This document shows, one piece after another, positions 30,482 to 38,782 of a DNA stretch of 64,000 nucleotides. The notes below the pieces were generated by a model. That model was not told the DNA's origin. It saw only the letters and a list, made by a program, of their open reading frames with translations, and made no database searches. The first letter of the stretch is position 1. Each line of letters opens with the position of its first letter. The position numbers and the translations under genes were made by a program. This DNA comes from UTCFX2 sp963788305 (GTDB lineage Bacteria; Chloroflexota; Anaerolineae; Anaerolineales; UBA4823): positions 62,001 to 126,000 of the forward strand of contig CAWBGK010000010.1 in assembly GCA_963788305.1 (NCBI GenBank), written 5' to 3'.

Positions 30482-31594
30482 ATGGCTGCTGAGGTAAAAA
30501 TCGCGCGCCCGATCTTCGGCGGGTGCGCAGACGCGATGACCGCTCCGATCCCGGGAGCCGGCGAGCGGAAGGATGATTCGGCTGCTCGCTCCGTCATACT
30601 TCCGGACAGGTCCGTCATTCTTCCGGACAGGTCCGTCATACTTCCGGACAGGTCCGTCATACTTCCGGACAGGTCCGTCATACGTCTTCCGGACAGGTCC
30701 GTCATGCTTCCGGACAGGTCCATGCTTCCGGACAAGATCACGCTGGCGGCGTTCGGGGTGCTGGTGCTGGTGCTCGGGAGCGGGTCGCTGGTGGTGCGGT
30801 ACACGTACCAGGAGATCGCGCCGTTCTGGGGCGGGTTCCTGCGGTTCGCGTTTGCGGCGGTGGTCTTCTGGGGGATCGTGGTCGCGAGGCGGATCCCGAG
30901 GCCGCACGGGCGGGCGCTGAGGGGGGCGGCGCTGTTCGGGGCGCTGAACGTGGGGCTTTCTTTTATCTTCATCCTGTGGGGGCTGGTGGAGACGCCGGCG
31001 AGCGTCTATGCGCTGATCGCGGCGACGGTGCCGCTGCTGACGCTGTTCTTCGCAGCCGCCCACAAGGTCGAGTGCGTCTATCCGAGGGGGCTGGCGGGCA
31101 GCACGCTGGCGGCGGTCGGGATCGCGGCGATCATGGGGACTTCGCTGTCGGCGGGGGCGCAGCTTTCGCCGCCGCACCTGGTCGCGATCCTGCTCGGGGC
31201 GGTCTGCATGGCGGAATCGGGGGTGATCGCGAAGCTGATCCCGGAAAGCCACCCGATCGCGATCAATGCGATCTCGATGACGATCAGCGCGCCGATGCTG
31301 CTGGCGGCTTCCTGGCTGGCGAGGGAGAGCCGGGCGCTGCCGTCCACGCCGCAGGTCTGGCTGGCGCTGGGCTGGCTGGCGGTGGGCGGGGCGGTGCTGG
31401 GGTTTGGGCTGTACCTGTTCGTGGTGTCACGCTGGACGGCGAGCGGGGCTTCGTATTCGTTCGTGCTTTCGCCGGTGGCGACGATCATCCTGGCGGCGGG
31501 GCTGGCGGGTGAGCCGGTGACCTGGCCGTTCGTGATCGGGGGCGGGCTGGTGCTGTTTGGGGTGTGGATGGGGGCGATGAGCGGGAAGAGGTGA
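30482..31594 (+). CDS. EamA/DMT-family transporter with heptapeptide-repeat N-terminus
   Basis: I chose ATG 30482 because AGGAG lies eight bases upstream, giving 370 residues. The first 84 residues are not membrane sequence and contain seven copies of R-S-V-I-L-P-D (residues 36-84). The DMT body starts M-L-P-D-K-I-T-L-A-A-F-G and has ten helices in two EamA halves. Hallmarks are R-Y-T-Y-Q-E-I-A-P-F-W-G-G-F-L-R-F near the first half and F-G-L-Y-L-F-V-V-S-R-W near the last. Such proteins export metabolites or amino acids; the substrate is unknown. The in-frame ATG at 30721 could be the ancestral start, with the repeat region a later extension. Confidence 0.83.
   Translation: MAAEVKIARPIFGGCADAMTAPIPGAGERKDDSAARSVILPDRSVILPDRSVILPDRSVILPDRSVIRLPDRSVMLPDRSMLPDKITLAAFGVLVLVLGSGSLVVRYTYQEIAPFWGGFLRFAFAAVVFWGIVVARRIPRPHGRALRGAALFGALNVGLSFIFILWGLVETPASVYALIAATVPLLTLFFAAAHKVECVYPRGLAGSTLAAVGIAAIMGTSLSAGAQLSPPHLVAILLGAVCMAESGVIAKLIPESHPIAINAISMTISAPMLLAASWLARESRALPSTPQVWLALGWLAVGGAVLGFGLYLFVVSRWTASGASYSFVLSPVATIILAAGLAGEPVTWPFVIGGGLVLFGVWMGAMSGKR
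30587..30733. repeat. 21-bp coding minisatellite, seven units
   Basis: The unit CTTCCGGACAGGTCCGTCAT encodes L-P-D-R-S-V-I/M. Each unit contains the small palindrome CGGACAGGTCCG. Two units vary in length by one codon. The run lies wholly inside the transporter frame. Confidence 0.85.
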
Positions 31595-31619
31595 TTAACC
31601 GCAGATGAACGCGGATTTA

Positions 31620-31814
31620 GGTTTAAAGATTGAGACGCTAAGAAATCGAAGGAATCAAAGGAATCGAAAGGGGAAATGGGGGATTTAACCGCAGATGAAC
31701 GCAGATGAACGCGGAATTTGGGTTTAAAGATTGGGACACGAAGATTTTCTTTAAGAATTCTTCGTGTCCTTCGAGTCCTTTGATTCCTTCGTGTTTTATT
31801 CTTTAATTTCTATC
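31620..31814. repeat. REP-B units and mirror copy
   Basis: AAAGATTGAGACGCTAAG and AAAGATTGGGACACGAAG, with CCGCAGATGAACGCGGAT units between. An inverted unit, TTCGTGTCCTTCGAGTCC, leads into TTAATTTCTATCTTATCT, which is repeated at about 34925. The inverted arrangement can form a long hairpin after both convergent genes. Confidence 0.65.
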
Positions 31815-34226
31815 TTATCTCCTGATTACGGGCAGGTAGATCTGGATTTGAACCTCGAAGGCGCCGATGTCGGTTGAGGCGAAGCCATTGCCATCGCCAT
31901 CCACAGGGCGGTCGGCACCGCGCTGGTCGGTTTGCGGCGAGGTCGTCAGGAAATCCGACGTCGATCGCAGGGCTGCCGGGGAGCAGGGCATGGGTCTGGG
32001 TGGGGCCGCCGTTAACCGCGAGCGGTGCGAGCAGGGGGTCGGTATCTAAGAAATTGAAAGGCTCGACGAAATGGCAGGTGTAGTCGCTGGACAGGTTGAA
32101 GGAGCCGGGGATGTCAGGGGGATTGGAGTAGCCGGCGCAATTCTCGGAGATATCCGAGGGGACGGTCGTGCCGCGGAGATTTCCGGCAACGATCGTATTC
32201 ACAAATTCGACCTGGGAGGCGGGAGATTCGATGTAAATTCCGCCGCCGCGCCCCCAATCGTTGTGATCGGCATTGGCGAGGTTGCCGGCGATCGTGCAGC
32301 TGTGCAGTGACAGGGAACCACTTCCAAAGTAAGATGCCGCCGCCGGACACATTGGTAACGTTACCGCTGACCGTGCTATTCACCATCTTCAGCCATCCAT
32401 AAGTGACGATGCCGGCGCCGCCGATCGTCCCCGTACCGTGGTTGCCCGACACCGTGGAAGCAGAGATTTCCATCTTGCCCAGAGTGAAGATCCCGCCGCC
32501 ACTATACAGGACGATATTCCCAGGGCCGACGGTGCTGCGATCCAGCCAGAGGTCGCCGAAGCTGGCGATGCCACCGCCATAGCCGGCATTGTTGTTCGTG
32601 ATGGTGGTTTGAGCGAGGACCAGCCGGGCGCCGGGCAGGTTCAAGACGCCGCCACCGTATAAATCGTACATTGTGCCGGGGGCGGGGACTTCGGCGCGAC
32701 CGGCCGTGACGGTGAAGCCGTCGAGAAGCGCGGACTGGGCGAGCGGGGAGGGGCCGATTAGGACGTGGACTGCGTTGTCGGCCGAGTCGCCGAGCGAGGC
32801 CGATATCCCCGCTCAGGACGGCGGGGTGGGTCTGCGGGCTGCGCTGGGCCCAGTGGCCGCCGCCGGGGGGGAAGCCGCCGTAGATTGCTGCGCCATTTTT
32901 GAGCTTGAACGTTACGGTGCGGTCGCCAGCCGGACCGAGCGGTTTGTAGACGCCCTGAGCAACCCAGACCATCCGGCCGGGGGATGCGAGGGCCAGCGCG
33001 GACTGAAGATCGAGGAAGGCGCGGGCCCAGGTGGTGCCGTCATGCGGGAGGCCGGATGCCGAGGGGTCGACGTGGATGACCGGCTGGGCTTCGTGGGCTC
33101 CGATATCGACGATCGGGGGAGAGCCGAGCCAGGTATCCGGAACCCAAGGGATATCCACAACGCGCGGGTTCCCGTCCAGGTCGCGGGCGAGGTCGGCGGG
33201 GAGGGCGCCGTTCCCACCGGCGTCGATGAGCGGCGAGGTGGGCGAGAGGCGCAGGTTTCCGGCTTGCGGGGCGACGAACTGCGGGTCGAGGTTGAGGTTG
33301 CCGGGACCGGGGTAGACTTCGCCCTGGATATCGCTGTAGACCACATCTGTCTGGCTGTCGTATGATGTAAAGATCTGGGGGCCGGTTTCGGCGGTGTTGC
33401 CCCACAAGACGGTGTTTCTGATAAAGAGCTCGCTGGCGTTAATGTTGTATATCCCGCCCCCTACGTCTTGGGCGGTATTGGCTGAGAAGGTGACGTTGGT
33501 CAGGACGGCGACGGCATGATCGAAGGTATGGAGCCCGCCGCCGTTGATCGAGGCGGTATTGCGGTCGAAGACGACGTTCTCCAGCTCCGTCACGCCGTCC
33601 GGTCCGGGGCCGGTGATGAACAGGCCAGCGCCGGCGGCGGCGTAGTTGTGCTGGAAGACGATGTTGCGGAGGGTGGCGGAGCTGGACTGCAAGAACATGC
33701 CTCCGCCCCACTCGCCCGTGGGCCCACTCCAGTCGTTGTAGGCGCCGGAGATCACGAAGCCGTCCAGGACCACCCGGGAGGCGAGCAAGCTGGCGGTGAC
33801 GACGCGGTAGAGGCGGGTTTCAAGCAGCTCGCCGCTGGAGACGTCGCCGCTGAGGGTGGTGAGGTTCGTACCCCAATTGCGCTGGTCGAGGGAGGTTTCA
33901 TCGCCGCTAAAGCCGCCGTAGAGGGAGACGCCGCTCTTGAGCCGGAAGGTGGCGGAGCGGGGGTCGCCTGGAACGGTCGGCACGGTGGGTTTGTAGACGC
34001 CGGCGGCGACCCAGATCTGGGTGCCGGGGACGGCGAGGTCGAGGGCGGTCTGGAGCTCGCAGGCGGAGGCGCCCCAGGAAGCGCAGGAGAGGCCGGTGGC
34101 GCCCGGCTGGACGTAGAGCGTGGTCGGGGGGGTGGGAAGGGCGGGGGAGGCGGCGAGGGCGCTCCCGGCTGTGAGGACGAGGACCAGCGCGAGCTGGACG
34201 GTCAGGCGTGCGGTTCGAGGGGTCAT
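31815..34226 (-). CDS. Secreted parallel beta-helix protein with choice-of-anchor-Q-like modules and Y-L-P tail, frameshifted
   Basis: ATG 34226 follows AGGAGG. A signal peptide (RLTVQLALVLVLTAGSALAA) is followed by two similar halves. Each opens with Y/H-V-x-P-x-A-S/T-G-L and an I/L-Y-G-G-F module, then beta-helix turns with G-G-G-M or G-G-G-I. The first half has N-T-V-L-W-G-N-T-A-E-T-G-P-Q-I and an I-D-A-G-G-N-G end (the choice-of-anchor Q pattern). The second half ends P-A-I-D-V-G-F-P-D and T-D-I-G-A-F-E-V-Q-I-Q-IYLPVIRR. Frameshifts lie near 32795, 32320 and 31925. The total is about 800 residues. It is similar in design to the protein at 2944. The role is probably adhesion or glycan binding on the surface. 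Confidence 0.78.
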
Positions 34227-34329
34227 GGGGTCCTCCTTTGAGCGGGTCGAGGGACGGTTGGGGGGCGGAGGCGAGTACCTATAGTATCGCGCCGGAGGGA
34301 GGAAAATGCAACAGGTAGTGGAGGAAGGG

Positions 34330-34925
34330 GGGTAAAGATTGAACCGCGAAGGACGCAAAGAACGCGAAGGGGAAGAAGGGAAAGAAGGAGAATTTAGCCA
34401 CAGATGGAGGAGGGTTTTGATAGGTAGAATTTTAAGATTGAAACACGAAGGCGGCGAAGGATTTAAAGATTGAACCGCGAAGGACGCAAAGAACGCGAAG
34501 GGGAAGAAGAGAAAGAAGGAGAATTTAGCCACAGATGGAGGAGGGTTTTGATAGGTAGAATTTTAAGATTGAAACACGAAGGCGGCGAAGGATTTAAAGA
34601 TTGAACCGCAAAGGACGCAAAGGACACGAAGGGGAAGAAGGGGAAGAAGGGAAAGAAGGGGAATTTGACCACAGATGAACGCGGATGGAGGCGGATGGAA
34701 TTTAAAGATTGAACCGCAAAGGACGCAAAGAACGCAAAGAACACGAAGGGGAAGAAGAAGGGAAATTTTGCCACAGATGTACGCGGATGAACGCGGATGG
34801 AGGCGGATGGAGGAGGGTCGTGATGGATGGAGTTTAAAGATTGAGACACGAAGGAATCGAAGGGTTTTTCTTAAGGATTCTTTGGGACCTTTGTGTCCTT
34901 GGATTCCTGCGTGTTTCTAGTCGTT
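34330..34925. repeat. REP-B tandem array with 131-bp periodicity
   Basis: GATTGAACCGCGAAGGACGC recurs at 34337, 34468 and 34599 (period 131), then at 34707 and in modified form at 34839. The units include GAATTTAGCCACAGATGGAG and GGTTTTGATAGGTAGAATTT. They encode nothing convincing, although long frames stay open on the minus strand by composition. Confidence 0.75.
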
Positions 34926-34935
34926 AATTTCTATC

Positions 34936-35010
34936 TTATCTACTGATCAAGGGCAGGTAGAGCGGGATCCGCTCCGGCCCGTTCAGCGCACCGCCGCCCG
35001 CCGTCGCCCA
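34936..35010 (-). pseudogene. Orphan C-terminal tail of a secreted protein (L-Y-L-P-L-I-S-R)
   Basis: About 22 codons on the minus strand read G-G-A-L-N-G-P-E-R-I-P-LYLPLISR and a stop. The stop-proximal and downstream DNA (TTAATTTCTATCTTATCT and inverted REP-B before it) matches that after the beta-helix gene at 31815. I read it as the remnant of a deleted tandem neighbour with the same 3' end. Confidence 0.5.
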
Positions 35011-35066
35011 CGAGAGTATAATATCCATGCGAATAAGTCATCGGGCTGAGGGCCCAGGAGGAAACG

Positions 35067-35364
35067 ATGTTTGAAAAATAATCGAGAAGATCAAGGGAAT
35101 GCTGAGGGTGAAGGCGACGGCGGATGCCGAGAGGGGGGCCCGGAGGAGGAGGCGGAAGGCAAGGGGCTAAACTGGAAGACCTTGGTCGTGGATTTTCTGA
35201 CGCTGCTGGGGATCGACAGCTCCGCAAGAACCGCACGCTGGCTGCAGAGCTCGGCGTCGACCCAGAGCTGAAAAGCGGGTCGGCGGCGATAGAACGAGGC
35301 GCAGCCCAAGGCGAGCTCAAGAGCTGGCGAGACCGGCGGCAAATCCCCGGACGCGCTGGATTAG
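35067..35364 (+). CDS. DUF3597-family protein, frameshifted
   Basis: ATG 35067 follows AGGAGG. One surplus A in a run of five breaks the frame after M-F-E-K, then I-I-E-K-I-K-G-M-L-R-V-K-A-T-A-D-A-E follows. After a second break comes the family core G-L-N-W-K-T-L-V-V-D-F-L-T-L-L-G-I-D-S-S, then A-R-K-N-R-T-L-A-A-E-L-G-V-D and, near the end, E-T-G-G-K-S-P-D-A-L-D with TAG at 35362. DUF3597 proteins are small and resemble LysM-associated C-terminal helical bundles of unknown role. Four short shifts in 300 bases make it either badly sequenced or dead. Confidence 0.6.
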
Positions 35365-35456
35365 CGGGATGCGGTTATGAAGTAAGTGATGACCACGGAG
35401 ACACAGAGCCCACAGAGAATCGCCCAATTTCGGTTTGCGGTCTGCGCGGTCCAATC

Positions 35457-36177
35457 AAGTTCCGGTGATTCTGACAAATCCACGGACTGCCTCTTCCTTG
35501 ATTGTCCGCATGAGCCGTTCGGCATAGCCATTCTCTTCTGGCTCTCCGACAGCTGCCATGCTGATTTGCACTTGATACGTCTTCAGCACCCTGACATATT
35601 CACTGGCAGCATACTGGACGCCTTGATCGCTGTGGTGGATCTCGGGTACATGCTCCGCCAAGCCCATTTCGAGAGCTCGTGAGGCTCAACGTGACATCCA
35701 GGGACCGGCTCAGGCACCAGCCGCGAATGGCTCGAGTGAACACATCCATGACCACTGCCAGGAAGACAAATCCTTCTCTTCAGGCGGATATAGGTGATAT
35801 CCGCCACCCAAACCTGGTCAGGACGTATGATCCACAAGTCTTCGACCAGATTGGTGTAGCGTGGATAGGGGTGTTCGCTGTTGGTGGTGCGATATTTGTA
35901 CCGTTTTATCGGCTGTAACCAGCCTTTTTGGCGCATAAGCCGCTGCACCCGCTTACGATTGATCTGGTAGCTGTAGGGCGGGCGGCATAGTTGATGTGTG
36001 GCTCGCCGGGTGCCATAGCGGGGAAACTCGCCCAGCACGGCTTCCAGATCACCTTGAAGCTGTATGTCGTCCACTACCTGGCTGACATAGTAGTAGCTGC
36101 TCGGCTGAAAGGTCAACCAGCTCGCAGGCCACCCGGAGTGGATAAGCAAATTCTTCGGTTAACATCCGCACCATCAT
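35457..36177 (-). pseudogene. IS3-family transposase OrfB remnant (copy 2)
   Basis: Starts at ATG 36177, overlapping the OrfA stop, but is broken by added bases after the S-P-S-S-Y-Y-Y region and near R-L-K-E-G-F. It is cut off after the catalytic glutamate (E-E-N-G-Y-A-E-R). It lacks the C-terminal 60 residues and cannot be active. Confidence 0.85.
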
Positions 36178-36483
36178 TCGCTTCTGTGGTCGGGAAAGTT
36201 GGAGGTACCCAATACTTTTTTTGCCATGTCCAATTGCATGGTTAGCCGTCCCACCATTCGCTCCAGTTCGGCGATGCGCACCTCTTGTTCTTGCTCGCGG
36301 TTGTTCCGGGGTTGTCCGAACACGTCAGCCGCCCGTTCTAGAAATTCCTGTTTCCAGCGGCTGAGCACCGTATCCTTGATCCCGTACTCTCGACTGGCCT
36401 GCATCAGACCTTTTTCGCCAGAGATCATTTCCAGTACGACCCGAACTTTGAATTCAGGGCTGAATGTGCGTCGTTGGTTCATC
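36174..36483 (-). CDS. IS3-family transposase OrfA (copy 2)
   Basis: An intact 102-residue OrfA with the same helix-turn-helix and coiled coil as the other copies, starting at ATG 36483 after AAGGAG. It differs from copy 1 at a few residues (A-E-L-E-R in place of T-E-L-E-R) and matches copies 3 and 4. Without a partner OrfB in cis it could still bind element ends and interfere with transposition; that is inference. Confidence 0.88.
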
Positions 36484-36759
36484 AGGACTCCTTCTTGGAT
36501 CATAACCTACCCCTAAGGGTTATGTCCAGTTTTTGGGGTCCATTACAGGGAATTTGCCGCAGATGAACGCGGATGGACGCAGATGAATGAGGATTAATTT
36601 TAAAGATTGAGCCGCGAAGAGGGCGAAGGTGACAACCGGTCAGAGGTTAAACCATGGGATGCAGCTTTTATTTCAAATGCCATCATCCACACGGCCACGC
36701 CATTTGGTCGTGTTTTTTTATTGGTCGAAAATTGCTCCCAAAATTGATGTGTGCTGGGC

Positions 36760-36800
36760 TTGACATAATGTAATGTTTGTATTACTATTGTAATGTATAG
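36760..36800 (+). promoter_or_regulatory. Promoter and candidate XRE operator
   Basis: TTGACA at 36760, 17 bases, TACTAT at 36783. TGTAATGT occurs twice (36768 and 36789) with ATTAC between, so GTAAT-N6-ATTAC and ATTAC-N4-GTAAT arrangements overlap the -10 region. The XRE regulator encoded 500 bases downstream is a natural candidate to bind here. The rest of 36548-36840 holds only a REP-B unit near 36598. Confidence 0.55.
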
Positions 36801-36840
36801 CGTACTATTAGTAATTTTCAGCATACACAAGGAGAGTCGA

Positions 36841-37295
36841 ATGTCAAACCGAAAAAATGAGATCAGCGTATCTCTTGGTCAGCACGCTGCTCATTTTGGG
36901 GTACTACCTGTTCAACCTGATCCCGATGTTCCAGCAAGGCGAGTTGAATTCCGATGAGGTCTTCCGGCTGGCCGGAATTGTGATCGCTGCGACGATCGTC
37001 CTGAACATCCTCGGCAATATCCTCACGAATATCCTGATCAACATCGTCCATGCGATCCAGACCCAATCCGAACAAATGGTGCGGATGATCGAAGATGAGC
37101 GCGACAAGCTGATCGGGCTTGAAGGGCACCCGGGTGACGTACGTGGCTTTTTCACTCGGCGTCTTGATCGCGATGCTGAGCTTCGTGTTCGGCCAACCGG
37201 CGCTGGTGATGTTCAGCCTGATCATTTTCTTCTCGCTGCTGTCGGAGATCATCGGCGACCTGGCGCAGTTCTATTTTTACAGCAGGGGGGGCTGA
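36841..37295 (+). CDS. Four-helix membrane protein (DUF2178-like), two frameshifts
   Basis: ATG 36841 follows AAGGAG. A one-base shift after M-S-N-R-K-N-E moves the reading to A-Y-L-L-V-S-T-L-L-I-L-G-Y-Y-L-F-N, the first helix. Then F-R-L-A-G-I-V-I-A-A-T-I-V-L-N-I-L and a charged segment E-D-E-R-D-K-L-I follow. After a second shift near 37130 come T-Y-V-A-F-S-L-G-V-L-I-A-M-L-S-F and a last helix ending F-Y-F-Y-S-R-G-G. The stop is one base before the start of the XRE gene. This pairing of a small membrane protein with a short HTH protein is widespread; DUF2178 is the closest type I know. The role is unknown, possibly signal sensing. Confidence 0.65.
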
Positions 37296-37296
37296 G

Positions 37297-37521
37297 ATGC
37301 AGAAGTACCAGGTTCGCAGCAATATCCGCAAACTACGTTTCCTGAACGGCGAAATGACCCAGGAACAACTGGCTGAAAAAGCCGGCGTGACACGCCAGAC
37401 GATCCTCGCGATCGAGGGCGGCAAGTACTCCCCCTCGCTCGAGCTGGCCTTCAAAATTGCGCTTGCGTTTGGCGTGCCGATTGGCGAAGTCTTTTCTTAT
37501 GAAGCTGGAGATGAATCATGA
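37297..37521 (+). CDS. Small XRE-family transcriptional regulator
   Basis: A 74-residue protein that is a single helix-turn-helix: S-N-I-R-K-L-R-F-L-N, M-T-Q-E-Q-L-A-E-K-A-G-V-T-R-Q-T-I-L-A-I-E, P-S-L-E-L-A-F-K-I-A. It ends V-F-S-Y-E in the manner of the YozG/YgzD-type Cro-like proteins. It lies between the membrane protein (one-base gap) and the oxidoreductase (ATGA overlap), so the three are surely one operon. It probably represses that operon through the repeats near 36768-36796. Confidence 0.88.
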   Translation: MQKYQVRSNIRKLRFLNGEMTQEQLAEKAGVTRQTILAIEGGKYSPSLELAFKIALAFGVPIGEVFSYEAGDES

Positions 37522-38516
37522 AAGCAATTTTCTTTACCGAATACGGTTCCCCTGAAGTCCTGCGCCTGGTCGAAATCCCCAAGCCGACGCCCAAAGAAAA
37601 CGAAATCCTGGTGCGGGTGCACGCCACACCGGTCAACTACGGCGACCTGACGGGGCGGGATTTCCCCCACAGCCCATTCAACATGCCCGCCCTGCTCTAC
37701 CTGCCTTCGCGGCTGGCTTTCGGCTGGAACAAGCCCAAGATCAAGATCCTCGGCAGCGAACTGGCCGGGGAGGTGGAAGCGGCCGGCTGCGAGGTGAGGA
37801 AATTCAAGCCCGGCGACCCGGTATTTGCGTACGTTGGGATGAAGATGGGCGCGAATGCCGATATCATCTGTATACCCGAAAGCGGGACGATCGCGATCAA
37901 GCCGATTAATATGGGCTACGCCGAAGCCGCCTGCCTGCCCTACGGGGCGGTGATGGCCGCCAGCCTGCTGCAGAAGGCCAAGCTCAAGCCGGGGCAAAAA
38001 ATCCTGATCAACGGCGCCTCCGGCGGGATCGGGGCGATGGCCGTCCAGCTTGCCAAACAGCTCTACGGGGCAGAAGTGACCGGCGTCTGCGCGGCGGGCC
38101 GGCTCGAGTACGTCAAAGCGCTCGGCGCGGACAAGGTGATCGATTACGAAAAGCAGGATTTCACCCAAAACGGCGAGAGCTACGACGTGATTTTCGACAT
38201 CCTGGGCAAGCGCTCGTACGCGCAAGTCAAGCATTCGCTCACGCCCAACGGGATCTACCTGCTCGCCAGCTACAAGATGAAGGCGGTCATGCAGATGCTG
38301 TGGAGCTCGCTGAGGCACAGCCCGCAAAGAGTCGTCTGCGCGTTTGCGAATGAGAGCGCCGAGAGCCTGAGGCTGGTCAAGGAACTGGCCGAGGCCGGGA
38401 AGATCAAGGTGATCATCGACAAACGCTTCCCGCTCGAGCAAGCTGCCGAAGCCCACCGGTATATCGAGTCGGGGAGGCGGCAGGGGAACGTCGTCCTGAT
38501 CGCAGCCGAGGGATGA
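37518..38516 (+). CDS. Medium-chain NAD(P)-dependent alcohol dehydrogenase / quinone oxidoreductase
   Basis: ATG 37518 overlaps the stop of the regulator (ATGA), giving 332 residues. The GroES-like half starts M-K-A-I-F-F-T-E-Y-G-S-P-E-V-L and has V-N-Y-G-D-L-T-G-R-D and G-S-E-L-A-G-E-V near residue 75. The nucleotide-binding half has A-S-L-L-Q-K-A and I-N-G-A-S-G-G-I-G-A-M-A-V-Q-L-A-K near residue 165, and A-L-G-A-D-K-V-I-D-Y near 200. Zinc-binding cysteines are absent, as in the quinone-oxidoreductase branch. It likely reduces reactive carbonyls or quinones in the cytoplasm. Control by the XRE protein is inferred from the operon. Confidence 0.9.
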   Translation: MKAIFFTEYGSPEVLRLVEIPKPTPKENEILVRVHATPVNYGDLTGRDFPHSPFNMPALLYLPSRLAFGWNKPKIKILGSELAGEVEAAGCEVRKFKPGDPVFAYVGMKMGANADIICIPESGTIAIKPINMGYAEAACLPYGAVMAASLLQKAKLKPGQKILINGASGGIGAMAVQLAKQLYGAEVTGVCAAGRLEYVKALGADKVIDYEKQDFTQNGESYDVIFDILGKRSYAQVKHSLTPNGIYLLASYKMKAVMQMLWSSLRHSPQRVVCAFANESAESLRLVKELAEAGKIKVIIDKRFPLEQAAEAHRYIESGRRQGNVVLIAAEG

Positions 38517-38628
38517 GGTCCAGCGAGGAAAATCCTGCGGGCGGGTGATTCTTACACGGGCGAGCTGGATCGGATCGAGCTCGCCAGTGGTAGGGCGGGA
38601 TAACAACCATCCTTACGGACGGCAGTAA

Positions 38629-38653
38629 TAGGGCGGGTTAACAACCCGCCCTA
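38629..38653. terminator. Perfect hairpin downstream of the XRE operon
   Basis: TAGGGCGGGTT and AACCCGCCCTA around A-C-A region. It has no T run; it may be a terminator or a repeat palindrome (a related half unit lies at 38591). Nothing else is seen in 38517-38782. Confidence 0.45.
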
Positions 38654-38782
38654 CATCTTGGGGGTATAATCCAATCGACCGGGTCTGCGTGCAAACCCGA
38701 GAGACGCCGCAAACCCGACCCCCCTGACTGCAAGCCATTTGATTGAAAGCCATTGATTGCGACTAAAGGAAAGGACGCTCCC

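Larger units (their letters stand above)
35457..36547 (-). mobile_element. IS3-family element, copy 2, right end deleted
   Basis: The left end TGTAATGGACCCC is intact at 36547. Similarity to the other copies stops at 35457, inside orfB, about 185 bp short of the right end. Beyond the break lies a CACAGAGAATCGCC / GGTCTGCGCGGTCC repeat. Several single-base insertions (near 36112, 35775, 35683, 35495) mark this copy as the most degraded. Confidence 0.85.

Noticed and set aside
34227..34532. Upstream extension of the beta-helix protein (M-A-K-F-S-F-F-L-F-F start)
   Set aside because: The extension is a translation of REP-B repeats; ATG 34226 has AGGAGG and a proper signal peptide.
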